The translations under genes were made by a program, and so were the position numbers. Below the pieces are notes generated by a model that was not told the DNA's origin, did not search any database, and was given only the letters and a program-made list of their open reading frames with translations. This document shows positions 1 through 6,425 of a DNA stretch of 18,775 bases, in pieces. Source of the DNA: Betaproteobacteria bacterium (GTDB lineage Bacteria > Pseudomonadota > Gammaproteobacteria > Burkholderiales > SG8-39); contig SHXL01000029.1 of the NCBI GenBank assembly GCA_009693345.1, positions 1 through 18,775 of the forward strand, given 5' to 3'. How positions within the stretch are numbered: position 1 is the stretch's first letter; every line of letters begins with the position of its first letter.

Positions 1-6
1 CGGGGC

Positions 7-273
7 TCAGGGCTTTCGCTTCAAGACATCCTGCAGCATGGCTTTGTCTAGAGACAGATCAGCCACCAAGCGCTTTAGCTTGCCGTTCTCTTCTTCAAGC
101 TGCTTCAGCCGACGCAGCTCCGAGGGGCCCAGGCCCGAGTACTTCTTCTTCCACTTGTAGAACGTCGCATCAGAAATGCCCATCTTGCGGCAGATCTCAT
201 CAACCGCCGTACCTACCTCCTGCTGCTTCAGCGCGAACGCTATCTGCTGTTCTGTGAACCTCGATCTCTTCAC
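7..273 (-). CDS. IS3-family transposase OrfA
   Basis: OrfA is the DNA-binding first half of an IS3-family transposase; the OrfAB fusion made by ribosomal frameshifting is the active enzyme. The protein begins KRSRFTEQQIAFALKQ, has a helix-turn-helix around residues 20-45 (VDEICRKMGISDATFYKWKKKY), and ends in a leucine-zipper helix (LKQLEEENGKLKRLVADLSL). The GTG at 273 is chosen as start because GGGAGG lies eight bases upstream and it gives the usual VKRSRF start; an upstream ATG at 291 in the same frame would add six residues. The stop at 7 is normal for OrfA. OrfB, with the DDE catalytic domain, should follow in a shifted frame to the left of the window. Confidence 0.9.
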   Translation of the reverse strand: MKRSRFTEQQIAFALKQQEVGTAVDEICRKMGISDATFYKWKKKYSGLGPSELRRLKQLEEENGKLKRLVADLSLDKAMLQDVLKRKP

Positions 274-329
274 GACATGGCCTCCCTTCATACACGGAAA
301 TCATGCCGGAAACTCTACTTCTAAACGGT

Positions 330-351
330 CCAGTATTCGGGGATGGGGTCA
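330..351 (-). repeat. IS3-family terminal inverted repeat
   Basis: On the minus strand the element starts TGACCCCATCCCCGAATACT at position 351 and reads towards orfA. Placement rests on two observations: the TGACCC form typical of IS3-family ends, and the radical SAM coding frame that stops making sense exactly here. The matching right-end repeat is outside the window. Confidence 0.65.
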
Positions 352-754
352 AATCGGCTGGTAGCAGTCGGTGTTGGTGCCGAAGGCGATGGGTTTGGCT
401 CTGTAGTTTCTACTGGAAATCTCTTTCTTTAACTGTTCAACTGCGTTGGTCTTGGCAAAGAGCTTGGTTTCGAAATCCAGGCCGGGTGAAAGCTCAAGGT
501 AGGCGTGGCTCGGCCGGGCATAGCAGTAGATGCAGCCGTGCTCGCAGCCCCCGGTACGGGTTGATCGACTGCTCGAACGGGTTGTCGGGCGATTCGTTGC
601 GCGCGATGATCGAGCGCGCGCGCTCTTTCGTTACCGTCGTCTGAAATGGTTTGTCCGCCTGCGCTTCATCGGCCCAGCCGTCGTCGAACGGCGAGCGCGC
701 CTCGGTCTCGAACCGGCCCTGGATTTGCGAAAGTGCGCCGCGAAGTTTGGTCAC
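352..754 (-). pseudogene. PA0069-type (SplB-related) radical SAM protein, 5' fragment, IS-interrupted and frameshifted
   Basis: The N-terminal third of a radical SAM protein of the PA0069 / COG1533 group (function unknown; related to spore photolyase by fold). The first frame reads GRFETEARSPFDDGW, then RSIIARNESPDNPFEQSINPYRG. At the C5 run 548-552 the frame must shift by one base, after which it continues CEHGCIYCYARPSHAY, giving the CxxxCxxC iron-sulfur cluster motif, then LSPGLDFETKLFAKTNA and FGTNTDCYQP. There it is cut by the IS end at 351. So there is one extra base in a homopolymer and one transposon insertion. The start is uncertain: GTG at 754 is in frame, but the good AGGAGGGG at about 784-791 lies roughly 30 bases upstream with no ATG, GTG or TTG at normal spacing, so the 5' end may be eroded too. 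The rest of the gene should lie beyond the IS. Confidence 0.85.
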
Positions 755-803
755 AGCCCGTTCATTCGTTCTAGAATTGCAGTCCCCTCCTGATGCTGTA
801 TAT

Positions 804-2006
804 ATGAACAGTACCGCTGTGTCTAGTACTGCACGCAATGCCCGGTTCAACGTGGGGCTGCTCGCCGCCTGCCAGGCGATGCTGATGACCAACAACGCGA
901 CGCTGATCGCCGTCAACGGACTGGCCGGGCTCGCGCTCGCCCCGACGCCCTCGCTGGCGACGCTGCCGGTGACCTGCTGGGTGGTGGGCGGCGGCATCGC
1001 CACCATGCAGGCCTCGAAGTACATGAAAAGAGTCGGGCGGCGCGCCGGCCTGATCCGCGGCGCCTCGGTCGGGATCGTCGGCGCGCTGATCTGCGCGGCC
1101 GCCATCTGGCAGGCGAGCTTCTGGATGCTGTGCTTCGGCGCGCTGGTGTTGGGGACCTACAATGCGTTCGGCCAGTACTACCGCTTCGTCGCGGCCGAGG
1201 TCTCGCCGCTCGAGTTCCGCGCCACCGCGGTGTCGCTGGTCCTTGCCGGCGGGCTGGTCGGCGGGATCGTCGGGCCCACCTTGAGCCGGTTCACCGTCGA
1301 TCTCGTCGGACCGAAGTTCGCCGGGGCCTATCTGGCGCTGATCGTCTTTTCGCTCGTCACCATGGCGGTCCTCTCCCGGATCCGGATTCCAAATCCGAGC
1401 GCCGCGGAACAGGCGGCGAGCGGCCGGCCGCTGTCGGAAATTGCGGCGCAGCCGAAATACATCGTCGCCGTCATGGCAGGGGCGATCAGCTACGGCGTGA
1501 TGAACTTCCTCATGACCTCGACGCCGATCGCGATGGGCGTGTGCGGGCATCCGTACGGCGATGCGGCGTTCGTGATCTCTTCGCACGTGGTGGCCATGTT
1601 CGCGCCGTCCTTTGTCACCGGTGGCCTGATCAAGCGCTTTGGCACGATCCAGGTGATGCTGGCGGGCGCGGCGCTGAACGTGGTGTGCATCGCGATCGCC
1701 CTCTCGGGGGTGGCGGTGGCTAATTTCTGGTGGGCGCTGGTGCTGCTGGGCGTGGGCTGGAACTTCCTCTACATCGGCGCCACCACGCTGCTCACCGAGA
1801 CCTACCGGCCCGAAGAGCGCGCCAAGGCGCAGGGCGCCAATGAAACGGCGATCTTCGCCATGATGGCGATCTCGTCGTTTTCTTCCGGCATGATCGTCAC
1901 CAACGCCGGCTGGGAGAAGGTGAACTACGCCGCCACGCCCCTGATTGCGGTGGTGATTCTGGCGCTTCTGTTTTTATTTGTTGAATTGAAGAAAAACAAG
2001 ACGTGA
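804..2006 (+). CDS. MFS transporter, 400 aa
   Basis: Inner-membrane major facilitator superfamily permease; the substrate cannot be read from sequence. The length and about twelve hydrophobic segments fit the family. The N-terminal half carries the usual loop after TM2 in the form KYMKRVGRRAG (about residues 73-83); the C-terminal half has the parallel loop LIKRFG. The start is the ATG at 804 because the protein then begins just before the first hydrophobic segment (FNVGLLAACQAMLM); no good ribosome-binding site is seen. A TTGCAG / TATATA pair (777-782, 799-804) overlaps this ATG, so a later start such as GTG 819 is possible. The stop overlaps the next gene's GTG (GTGA). That next gene is a DSD1-family enzyme remnant, so the permease may once have imported a D-amino acid or hydroxy-amino acid (inference). 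Confidence 0.85.
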   Translation: MNSTAVSSTARNARFNVGLLAACQAMLMTNNATLIAVNGLAGLALAPTPSLATLPVTCWVVGGGIATMQASKYMKRVGRRAGLIRGASVGIVGALICAAAIWQASFWMLCFGALVLGTYNAFGQYYRFVAAEVSPLEFRATAVSLVLAGGLVGGIVGPTLSRFTVDLVGPKFAGAYLALIVFSLVTMAVLSRIRIPNPSAAEQAASGRPLSEIAAQPKYIVAVMAGAISYGVMNFLMTSTPIAMGVCGHPYGDAAFVISSHVVAMFAPSFVTGGLIKRFGTIQVMLAGAALNVVCIAIALSGVAVANFWWALVLLGVGWNFLYIGATTLLTETYRPEERAKAQGANETAIFAMMAISSFSSGMIVTNAGWEKVNYAATPLIAVVILALLFLFVELKKNKT

Positions 2007-2236
2007 CAACGCGAGCGCCAGTCGAAGTGGGCATGCGCCTCGAGGATCTGGACACGCCGGCACTGGCACTGGCGCTGGCGCGCGCGATCGCGGCATCGCC
2101 CCGGATTGGAGACAAACTGCCGCTGGTTCCGGGGCATTGCGATCCCACCGTCAACCTGTACGATTGGTACGTATGCGTGCGCAAAGGCGTGGTCGAAGCG
2201 CTGTGGCCGATAACCGCACGTGGTGCGGTCAATTAG
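2003..2236 (+). pseudogene. DSD1-type PLP enzyme (D-serine dehydratase / D-threonine aldolase family), internal-deletion remnant
   Basis: An open 77-codon frame that joins the two ends of a protein normally about 370-400 residues long. Residues 1-25 (VEVGMRLEDLDTPALAL) match the family's N-terminal LDTPALxLD opening. Residues about 34-77 (IGDKLPLVPGHCDPTVNLYDWYV, then VEALWPITARGAVN) match its C-terminal end, including the His-x-Cys of GHCD that binds zinc in D-serine dehydratases. The alanine-racemase-like barrel between them, with the PLP lysine, is gone, so enzyme activity cannot remain. The junction lies in an Ala/Leu-rich stretch (about 2060-2095) with CTGGCACTGGCGCTGGCG repeats, a plausible site for slippage or recombination. 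The frame stays open across it and GTG overlaps the MFS stop, so a short peptide could still be made. The former MFS-DSD1 operon is clear from the overlap. Confidence 0.8.
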
Positions 2237-2263
2237 GCGCACGCGGGGCCCTTTATTAGTCCG

Positions 2264-3052
2264 ATGGCATTGCATTTCAGGCGCGGCAAGCGACGCCCGG
2301 ACCTGGTCGTAAGCGAAGAGCGCGGCGTGCGCCACCTGCACGTCGGCGGCGAGGCGATCCAGAGCGCGATGCGCCTGGACGACCCGTTCGCGCTGGAACT
2401 CGATTACACGCGCTGCATGATGGCCTTCCTGCTGTTCCATCCGCAGCCGCGGCGCGCCCTGATGGTCGGCTTGGGCGGCGGATCGCTCGCCAAGTTTTTC
2501 CACCGGCGCCTCAATGGCCTGCGCACCCACGTGGTCGAATACGACGAGTGGGTGATCGCGACGGCGCGCGCCTTGTTCCATGTGCCGGCGGACGACGCGC
2601 GGTTCATCGTCGAGCACGGTGATGGGGTCGAGGCGCTCGCCCCGGAATGCTGCGACCTGCTGGTGGTGGACGGCTTCGAGGACGAGGCGACGCCGGCGGC
2701 GATGGTGTCGCAGGCTTTTTTCGATGCTGCCTGGTGCGCGCTGGAGGAACCCGGCGTGCTGGTGGTGAATTTCATGGACGACGATCCGGATTTCGACCGC
2801 AACCTGCAGCGCATCGAGCACGCCTTTGGCGGCGCGGTGATCGCGTTCCAGTCGCTGCGCGACCCGAACATCGTCGTCATCGGCTTGAAAGGGGCGCCCA
2901 TCGGGATCAAGTGGCGCGAACTGCGGGCGCGCGCTGTTTCACTCGAGCGGGCGTACGGCCTGCCGTTTCCGCGCTACGTCGAGCGGCTGCGCACGCTGAA
3001 CCGATGGACTGCCGACGAACTTCTCATCAGTCCGCCGGCCGAGGGGAGCTGA
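2264..3052 (+). CDS. Spermidine-synthase-like (polyamine aminopropyltransferase fold) protein, 262 aa
   Basis: A class I SAM-fold protein of the spermidine synthase family. The nucleotide-binding glycine loop reads VGLGGGSLAKF (about residues 67-77), followed by the acidic end of strand 2 (VVEYDEWVI) and a second acidic site HGDGVEAL. The family's usual D-S-T-D-P catalytic stretch is replaced by CCDLLVVDGFEDE, so a classical putrescine aminopropyltransferase activity is doubtful; such proteins are often of unknown substrate. The ATG at 2264 has no clear ribosome-binding site. It lies 27 bases after the DSD1 remnant and five bases before the TauE gene, so it is probably cotranscribed with both. 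Confidence 0.75.
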   Translation: MALHFRRGKRRPDLVVSEERGVRHLHVGGEAIQSAMRLDDPFALELDYTRCMMAFLLFHPQPRRALMVGLGGGSLAKFFHRRLNGLRTHVVEYDEWVIATARALFHVPADDARFIVEHGDGVEALAPECCDLLVVDGFEDEATPAAMVSQAFFDAAWCALEEPGVLVVNFMDDDPDFDRNLQRIEHAFGGAVIAFQSLRDPNIVVIGLKGAPIGIKWRELRARAVSLERAYGLPFPRYVERLRTLNRWTADELLISPPAEGS

Positions 3053-3056
3053 CCTG

Positions 3057-3797
3057 GTGGTCGACCCCGTCGAGATTGCGGCGCTCGCCGTGGCCGCCTT
3101 CGCCGGCTCGGTGATATTCGGCGTCACCGGCTTCGGCGCCGCGCTGGTCACGGTGCCGTTCGCGACGCATTTCGTGCCGCTGCCCTTCGCCCTGGCGCTC
3201 TTCGTGCTGATGGATCTCGCCAACGCTTTCCGCATCGGCTTCGAGAATCCGAAGAACGCGGTGAAGAGCGAGTGGACGCGGATGATTCCGACGATCCTCA
3301 TCGGCACCATCGCAGGCATCACGCTGCTCGTGAACCTGCCGCGCGGCGCGGCGACCCTGGCGCTGGGCGTCTTCGTGCTGCTCTTTGCGCTCTACAGTCT
3401 GGCGCACCGCTCCGAAGCGCAGCGCGTAGTTTCGTCCGATTGGGCCTACCTCGCCGGGTTCACCGGCGGCGTGACCAGCACGCTGTTCGGCGCCGGCGGC
3501 CCGCCCTACGCCATGTACCTCTCGCACCGCGGGCTCGCCAAGGAGCAGTTTCGCGCCACGATGGGCTTCGCGACGCTGACCAGCATCTCGCTGCGCACGA
3601 TCGCCTTTTTCGCGACAGGAATCCTGCTCGACCCGAAGGTCTGGATCTATGCCGCGGCAATCATCCCTGCTGCTCTCGCAGGCCTCTGGGTGGCCAGCCA
3701 CCTGTTCCGGCGAATCTCCCGCGATACGCTGATGCGCGCGGTAGCGCTGATGCTTCTTGTGAGTGGCGCTTCGCTTATCGTTCGGGCGATGAGCTAG
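3057..3797 (+). CDS. TauE/SafE-family permease, 246 aa
   Basis: Inner-membrane permease of the TauE/SafE (DUF81) family, whose known members export sulfite or sulfoacetate or take up related anions. Two homologous halves are visible: GVTGFGAALVTVPF (residues about 22-35) and GVTSTLFGAGGPPYAMYL (about 140-157), each followed by hydrophobic helices; roughly eight membrane segments are expected. GTG 3057 is the start because GAGGGGAG lies eight bases upstream, inside the end of the preceding gene. The stop TAG at 3795-3797 directly touches the stop of the convergent gene at 3798. The true substrate is unknown; nothing nearby is clearly sulfur-related. Confidence 0.85.
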   Translation: MVDPVEIAALAVAAFAGSVIFGVTGFGAALVTVPFATHFVPLPFALALFVLMDLANAFRIGFENPKNAVKSEWTRMIPTILIGTIAGITLLVNLPRGAATLALGVFVLLFALYSLAHRSEAQRVVSSDWAYLAGFTGGVTSTLFGAGGPPYAMYLSHRGLAKEQFRATMGFATLTSISLRTIAFFATGILLDPKVWIYAAAIIPAALAGLWVASHLFRRISRDTLMRAVALMLLVSGASLIVRAMS

Positions 3798-4779
3798 TCA
3801 CTCGATGACCCGGTCCACCCGCAGCAGGAACGAGTGCGGAATCGTGAGGCCGAGCGCCTTCGCGGTCTTCAAGTTGACGACGAGCTCGAATTTGATTGGC
3901 TGTTCGACGGGCAGGTCGCCCGCTTTAGCCCCTTTCAGGATCCTGTCCACGTGGGACGCTGCTCGCCGGAAATTAGCAACACTGTTCGGACCATAGACAA
4001 TGAGACCCCCGGCTTCGGCGAGCCACTCTACGGTGCCCATTCTCGGCAGACGGTTCTTTGCCGCGAGTTCCGCGATGCGTACTCGATAGGCAAAGGTCCT
4101 TTGGCTTGTTTCGACGAGGATTGCGTCCGCGCGCTCCCGGGCCATCGCCGTGAACAGGCTGTCAAGCTCGGACACGCTTCGCAACTCGAGCAGCTGAATC
4201 TGCAGCCCCAACGCGCGAGCTCCGATCTCCGCTTCTCTCACCGAGGCGCGGCGGCCTGGCTCGGTTGAATCCCAAAGGATCGCCACCTGGGAGATGTGTG
4301 GAACGAATTCCTTAAGGAGTTGCAGGCGTTTGCCTTGCAACTCGGGAACCTGCATTGTCATCCCCGTGATGTTGCCCCCTGGCCGCGCGAGGCTGGCAAT
4401 GAAACCCGGTACCGACTGGATCCGTGGCGAGCACCATGACAATCGGGGTCGTCTTGGTCGCCTTCTGCGCCGCAGCGATCGCCGGATTATCCGCGGCGAC
4501 GATGACGTTTACATTGAGACTTACCAGCTCGGCGGCAAAGTCGGGAAAGCGGTCAGCCCGCCCACCAGACTCTCGCCACTCGAAGGCGATGTTCTGTCCT
4601 TCCACGTAGCCGAATTCGCGCAGCCCCTCGCGCAAGGCCCGCCCGCGATCAGATTCGGGCGATGCCGATGTGAGAACTCCTATCCGAGGAATTTTGCCCG
4701 GCTACTGGGCCTTGGCAATGAGAGGCCCAACGAGAAGCAGAAGGACCAAGGCGGTGAGCTGGATCACCATGAGCCTCAC
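3798..4779 (-). pseudogene. TrpX-type (PF04392) ABC transporter substrate-binding protein, nonsense plus frameshift
   Basis: A periplasmic binding protein of the PF04392 / COG2984 type, about 325 residues when whole. The signal peptide is intact: GTG 4779 or ATG 4770, then VIQLTALVLLLLVGPLIAKAQ, but the next codon is TAG (4704-4702) where the family usually has a second Gln (CAG to TAG). The mature part continues in frame (IPRIGVLTSASPESD, then LREFGYVEGQNI) up to VMVLATDPVGTGF; there one extra base in the GGGTTT run (4402-4407) moves the frame. It resumes as IASLARPGGNITGM and runs to LLRVDRVIE and a stop at 3798. GTG 4779 overlaps the glutathione reductase stop as GTGA, so it was the last gene of that operon. 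No permease or ATPase partner is present. Confidence 0.85.
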
Positions 4780-6125
4780 GCAGATTTCTCTCTCATGGTA
4801 ACGAACTCCTCCGCTGCGGTCGGGTGGATGCCGATGGTGGCGTCGAACTGCGCTTTGGTGGCGCCGAGTTTCACCGCGATGGCGATGCCCTGGATGACTT
4901 CGCCCGCGTCGGGGCCGAGCATGTGCGCGCCGACGACGCGCTGGCTGGCGGCATCGACGACAAGCTTCATGAAGATCTTCTCTTCGCTCGCGCCCATGGT
5001 GTGTTTGAGCGAGCGGAACGCGGTCTGGTAGATGTCCACTTTGCCGAAGCGCTCGCGCGCCTTTGCCTCCGACAGGCCGACGGTTGCGAGGTTGGGATTG
5101 GCGAACACGGCGGTGGGCACGTTGTCGTGGTCCACCTGCGTCGGCTGGCCGCCGAACAGCGTCTTCGCCAGGGCCATGCCCTCGGCGGTGGCGACGGGTG
5201 TCAAGTTCAGGCGGTTGGTGACGTCGCCGATGGCGTGGATCGAATCCACCGAGCTCCGCGAATATTCGTTGACGAGGACCGCGCCGTCGGCGCCGAGCTT
5301 CACGCCCGCGGCCTCCAGGCCGAGACCCGCGGTATTGGGCTTGCGGCCGGTGGCGAACAGGACGAGATCGAACGCTTGTTGAGTGCTGTTGTTGAACTGG
5401 ACTTGAATTGAACTGCCTTGCTTCGTCAGACTGACAGGACTGAGATTCAAGACAACGGCCACCCCTTTCCTGATCATTTCCTCGCCGAGCCTCGTGCCGA
5501 GTTCGGCATCGAAACCGCGCAGCAGCTGCGCGCCGCGGTAGGCGAGCGTGGTTTCCACCCCGAGCCCATTGAAGATGGAAGCGAACTCGACGGCGATGTA
5601 GCCGCCGCCGACGATCAGTGCGCGCCCGGGAAGCTTCTCGAGGTGGAACGCCTCGTTCGATGTGATCGCCAGCTCGGCGCCGGGAATCTCCAGTTTCTGC
5701 GGCCAGGACCCCGTTGCCACGAGAATGTGTTTTGCCGAAAAGGTTTTGCCACCCAGGGAAAGAGAATGAGAATCCAGAACAACGGCACGGTCTCGGAAGA
5801 TCGAAACCCCGGCGTTGACCAGGATGCGCTCGTAGACGCCGTTCAGGCGGTCGATCTCGCGGTCCTTGTTGGCGAGGAGCTTTTGCCAGTCGAAGGCCGG
5901 CTCGGCGACGCTCCAGCCGAAGTCGGCGGCGTCCTTCAGTTCGTCGCGGAAATGCGCGGCGTAGGAAAAGAGCTTCTTCGGGATGCAGCCGACGTTGACG
6001 CAGGTGCCGCCGAAGCGGCCCGACTCGGCTATCGCGACGCGCGCGCCGAGGGTGGCGGCAACGCGGCTCGCGCGTACGCCGCCCGAGCCGCCGCCGATGG
6101 TGAAAAGGTCGTAGTCGTGCTTCAG
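4776..6125 (-). CDS. gor: Glutathione-disulfide reductase, probable CTG start
   Basis: Cytoplasmic flavoenzyme that reduces glutathione disulfide with NADPH. Seen: the FAD-binding loop IGGGSGGVRASR (10-21), the redox pair in GGTCVNVGCIPKK (Cys42 and Cys47, the same numbers as E. coli Gor), the NADPH-binding fold VGGGYIAVEFASIF, the second FAD motif HAIGDVTNRLNLTPVA, and the catalytic His-Glu in GIHPTAAEEF near the end. The frame is closed upstream by TAG 27 bases before codon 1 and holds no ATG, GTG or TTG until codon 136 (GTG 5720), which would delete the FAD and disulfide sites. CTG 6125 sits exactly where the family starts (then KHDYDLFTIGGG) and gives 449 residues against 450 in E. coli. 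Either CTG initiates or the start codon has mutated. The stop overlaps the next gene by four bases. Confidence 0.9.
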   Translation of the reverse strand: MKHDYDLFTIGGGSGGVRASRVAATLGARVAIAESGRFGGTCVNVGCIPKKLFSYAAHFRDELKDAADFGWSVAEPAFDWQKLLANKDREIDRLNGVYERILVNAGVSIFRDRAVVLDSHSLSLGGKTFSAKHILVATGSWPQKLEIPGAELAITSNEAFHLEKLPGRALIVGGGYIAVEFASIFNGLGVETTLAYRGAQLLRGFDAELGTRLGEEMIRKGVAVVLNLSPVSLTKQGSSIQVQFNNSTQQAFDLVLFATGRKPNTAGLGLEAAGVKLGADGAVLVNEYSRSSVDSIHAIGDVTNRLNLTPVATAEGMALAKTLFGGQPTQVDHDNVPTAVFANPNLATVGLSEAKARERFGKVDIYQTAFRSLKHTMGASEEKIFMKLVVDAASQRVVGAHMLGPDAGEVIQGIAIAVKLGATKAQFDATIGIHPTAAEEFVTMREKSA

Positions 6126-6133
6126 CTGGAGAA

Positions 6134-6148
6134 TCCGCCGGAGGCGGA
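6134..6148. repeat. Short hairpin just upstream of gor
   Basis: TCCGCC, three-base loop, GGCGGA: a perfect six-base stem ending about nine bases before the gor CTG codon on the minus strand. It occupies the place where a ribosome-binding site would be expected, and no purine-rich Shine-Dalgarno sequence is otherwise seen. It could influence initiation, or be chance in GC-rich DNA. Confidence 0.4.
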
Positions 6149-6182
6149 GCTACGTGCGTAGGTTACTTCAAGTTCTTGAGAT

Positions 6183-6425
6183 TCATCCCGACGAGGTCGA
6201 GGGGGCGGAGAGCCTGGCGTGCTGCGGCTTGTCGGCCAGCCATTTCATCGCATTGTTGACGCGCTGCTCGATCTGCGCGGCCGGCATTCCCTGGACGCCG
6301 ACGAACATCTTGGCGACGTCGGTCAGGCCGGCGGCCGCGGCGTCGCCGCCGATTTCGCGGAGCTTGGCCTCGATCGCCGCCCGGTCGAGGTTGGTCACCA
6401 GCTTCATGGTCTTCTCATCGCTCAT
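6183..6425 (-). CDS. Small protein of unknown function, 80 aa, C-terminus probably frameshifted
   Basis: I do not recognise a named family. The protein is charged and helical in appearance (MKLVTNLDRAAIEAKLREIGGD, then QIEQRVNNAMKWLADKP), without signal peptide or membrane segment, so it should be cytoplasmic. Its ATG overlaps the stop of the NUDIX/MBL gene as ATGA, so it is translationally coupled to it. The last residues SAPSTSSG look unlike the rest. One more C in the C5 run (G5 at 6201-6205 on the plus strand) would instead give RLSAPLDLVGMNLKNLK and a TAA at 6163, a more natural amphipathic end of about 87 residues. I therefore suspect a one-base deletion, real or from sequencing. Confidence 0.65.
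   Translation of the reverse strand: MSDEKTMKLVTNLDRAAIEAKLREIGGDAAAAGLTDVAKMFVGVQGMPAAQIEQRVNNAMKWLADKPQHARLSAPSTSSG

Larger units (their letters stand above)
1..351 (-). mobile_element. IS3-family insertion sequence, partial (left end plus orfA)
   Basis: The element reads leftwards and runs off the window edge, so orfB and the far end are missing. Seen directly: an intact orfA, and about 80 bases beyond its start an end that reads TGACCCCATCCCCG on the minus strand, matching the TGA-CCC style of IS3-family ends. The OrfA sequence resembles the IS407-type branch of the family. The end at 351 lies exactly where homology to the neighbouring radical SAM gene stops, which fixes the insertion point. 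A target-site duplication cannot be checked because the other end is outside the window. Confidence 0.85.

Noticed and set aside
651..803. N-terminal extension of the MFS transporter back to 651
   Set aside because: It would overlap the radical SAM fragment for more than 100 bases and adds residues unlike a membrane protein; ATG 804 fits the family.
4776..5720. Glutathione reductase as a 314-residue truncated protein starting at GTG 5720
   Set aside because: The same frame runs intact upstream through the FAD and disulfide motifs to codon 1 at 6125, so the short form is only a consequence of the missing standard start codon.
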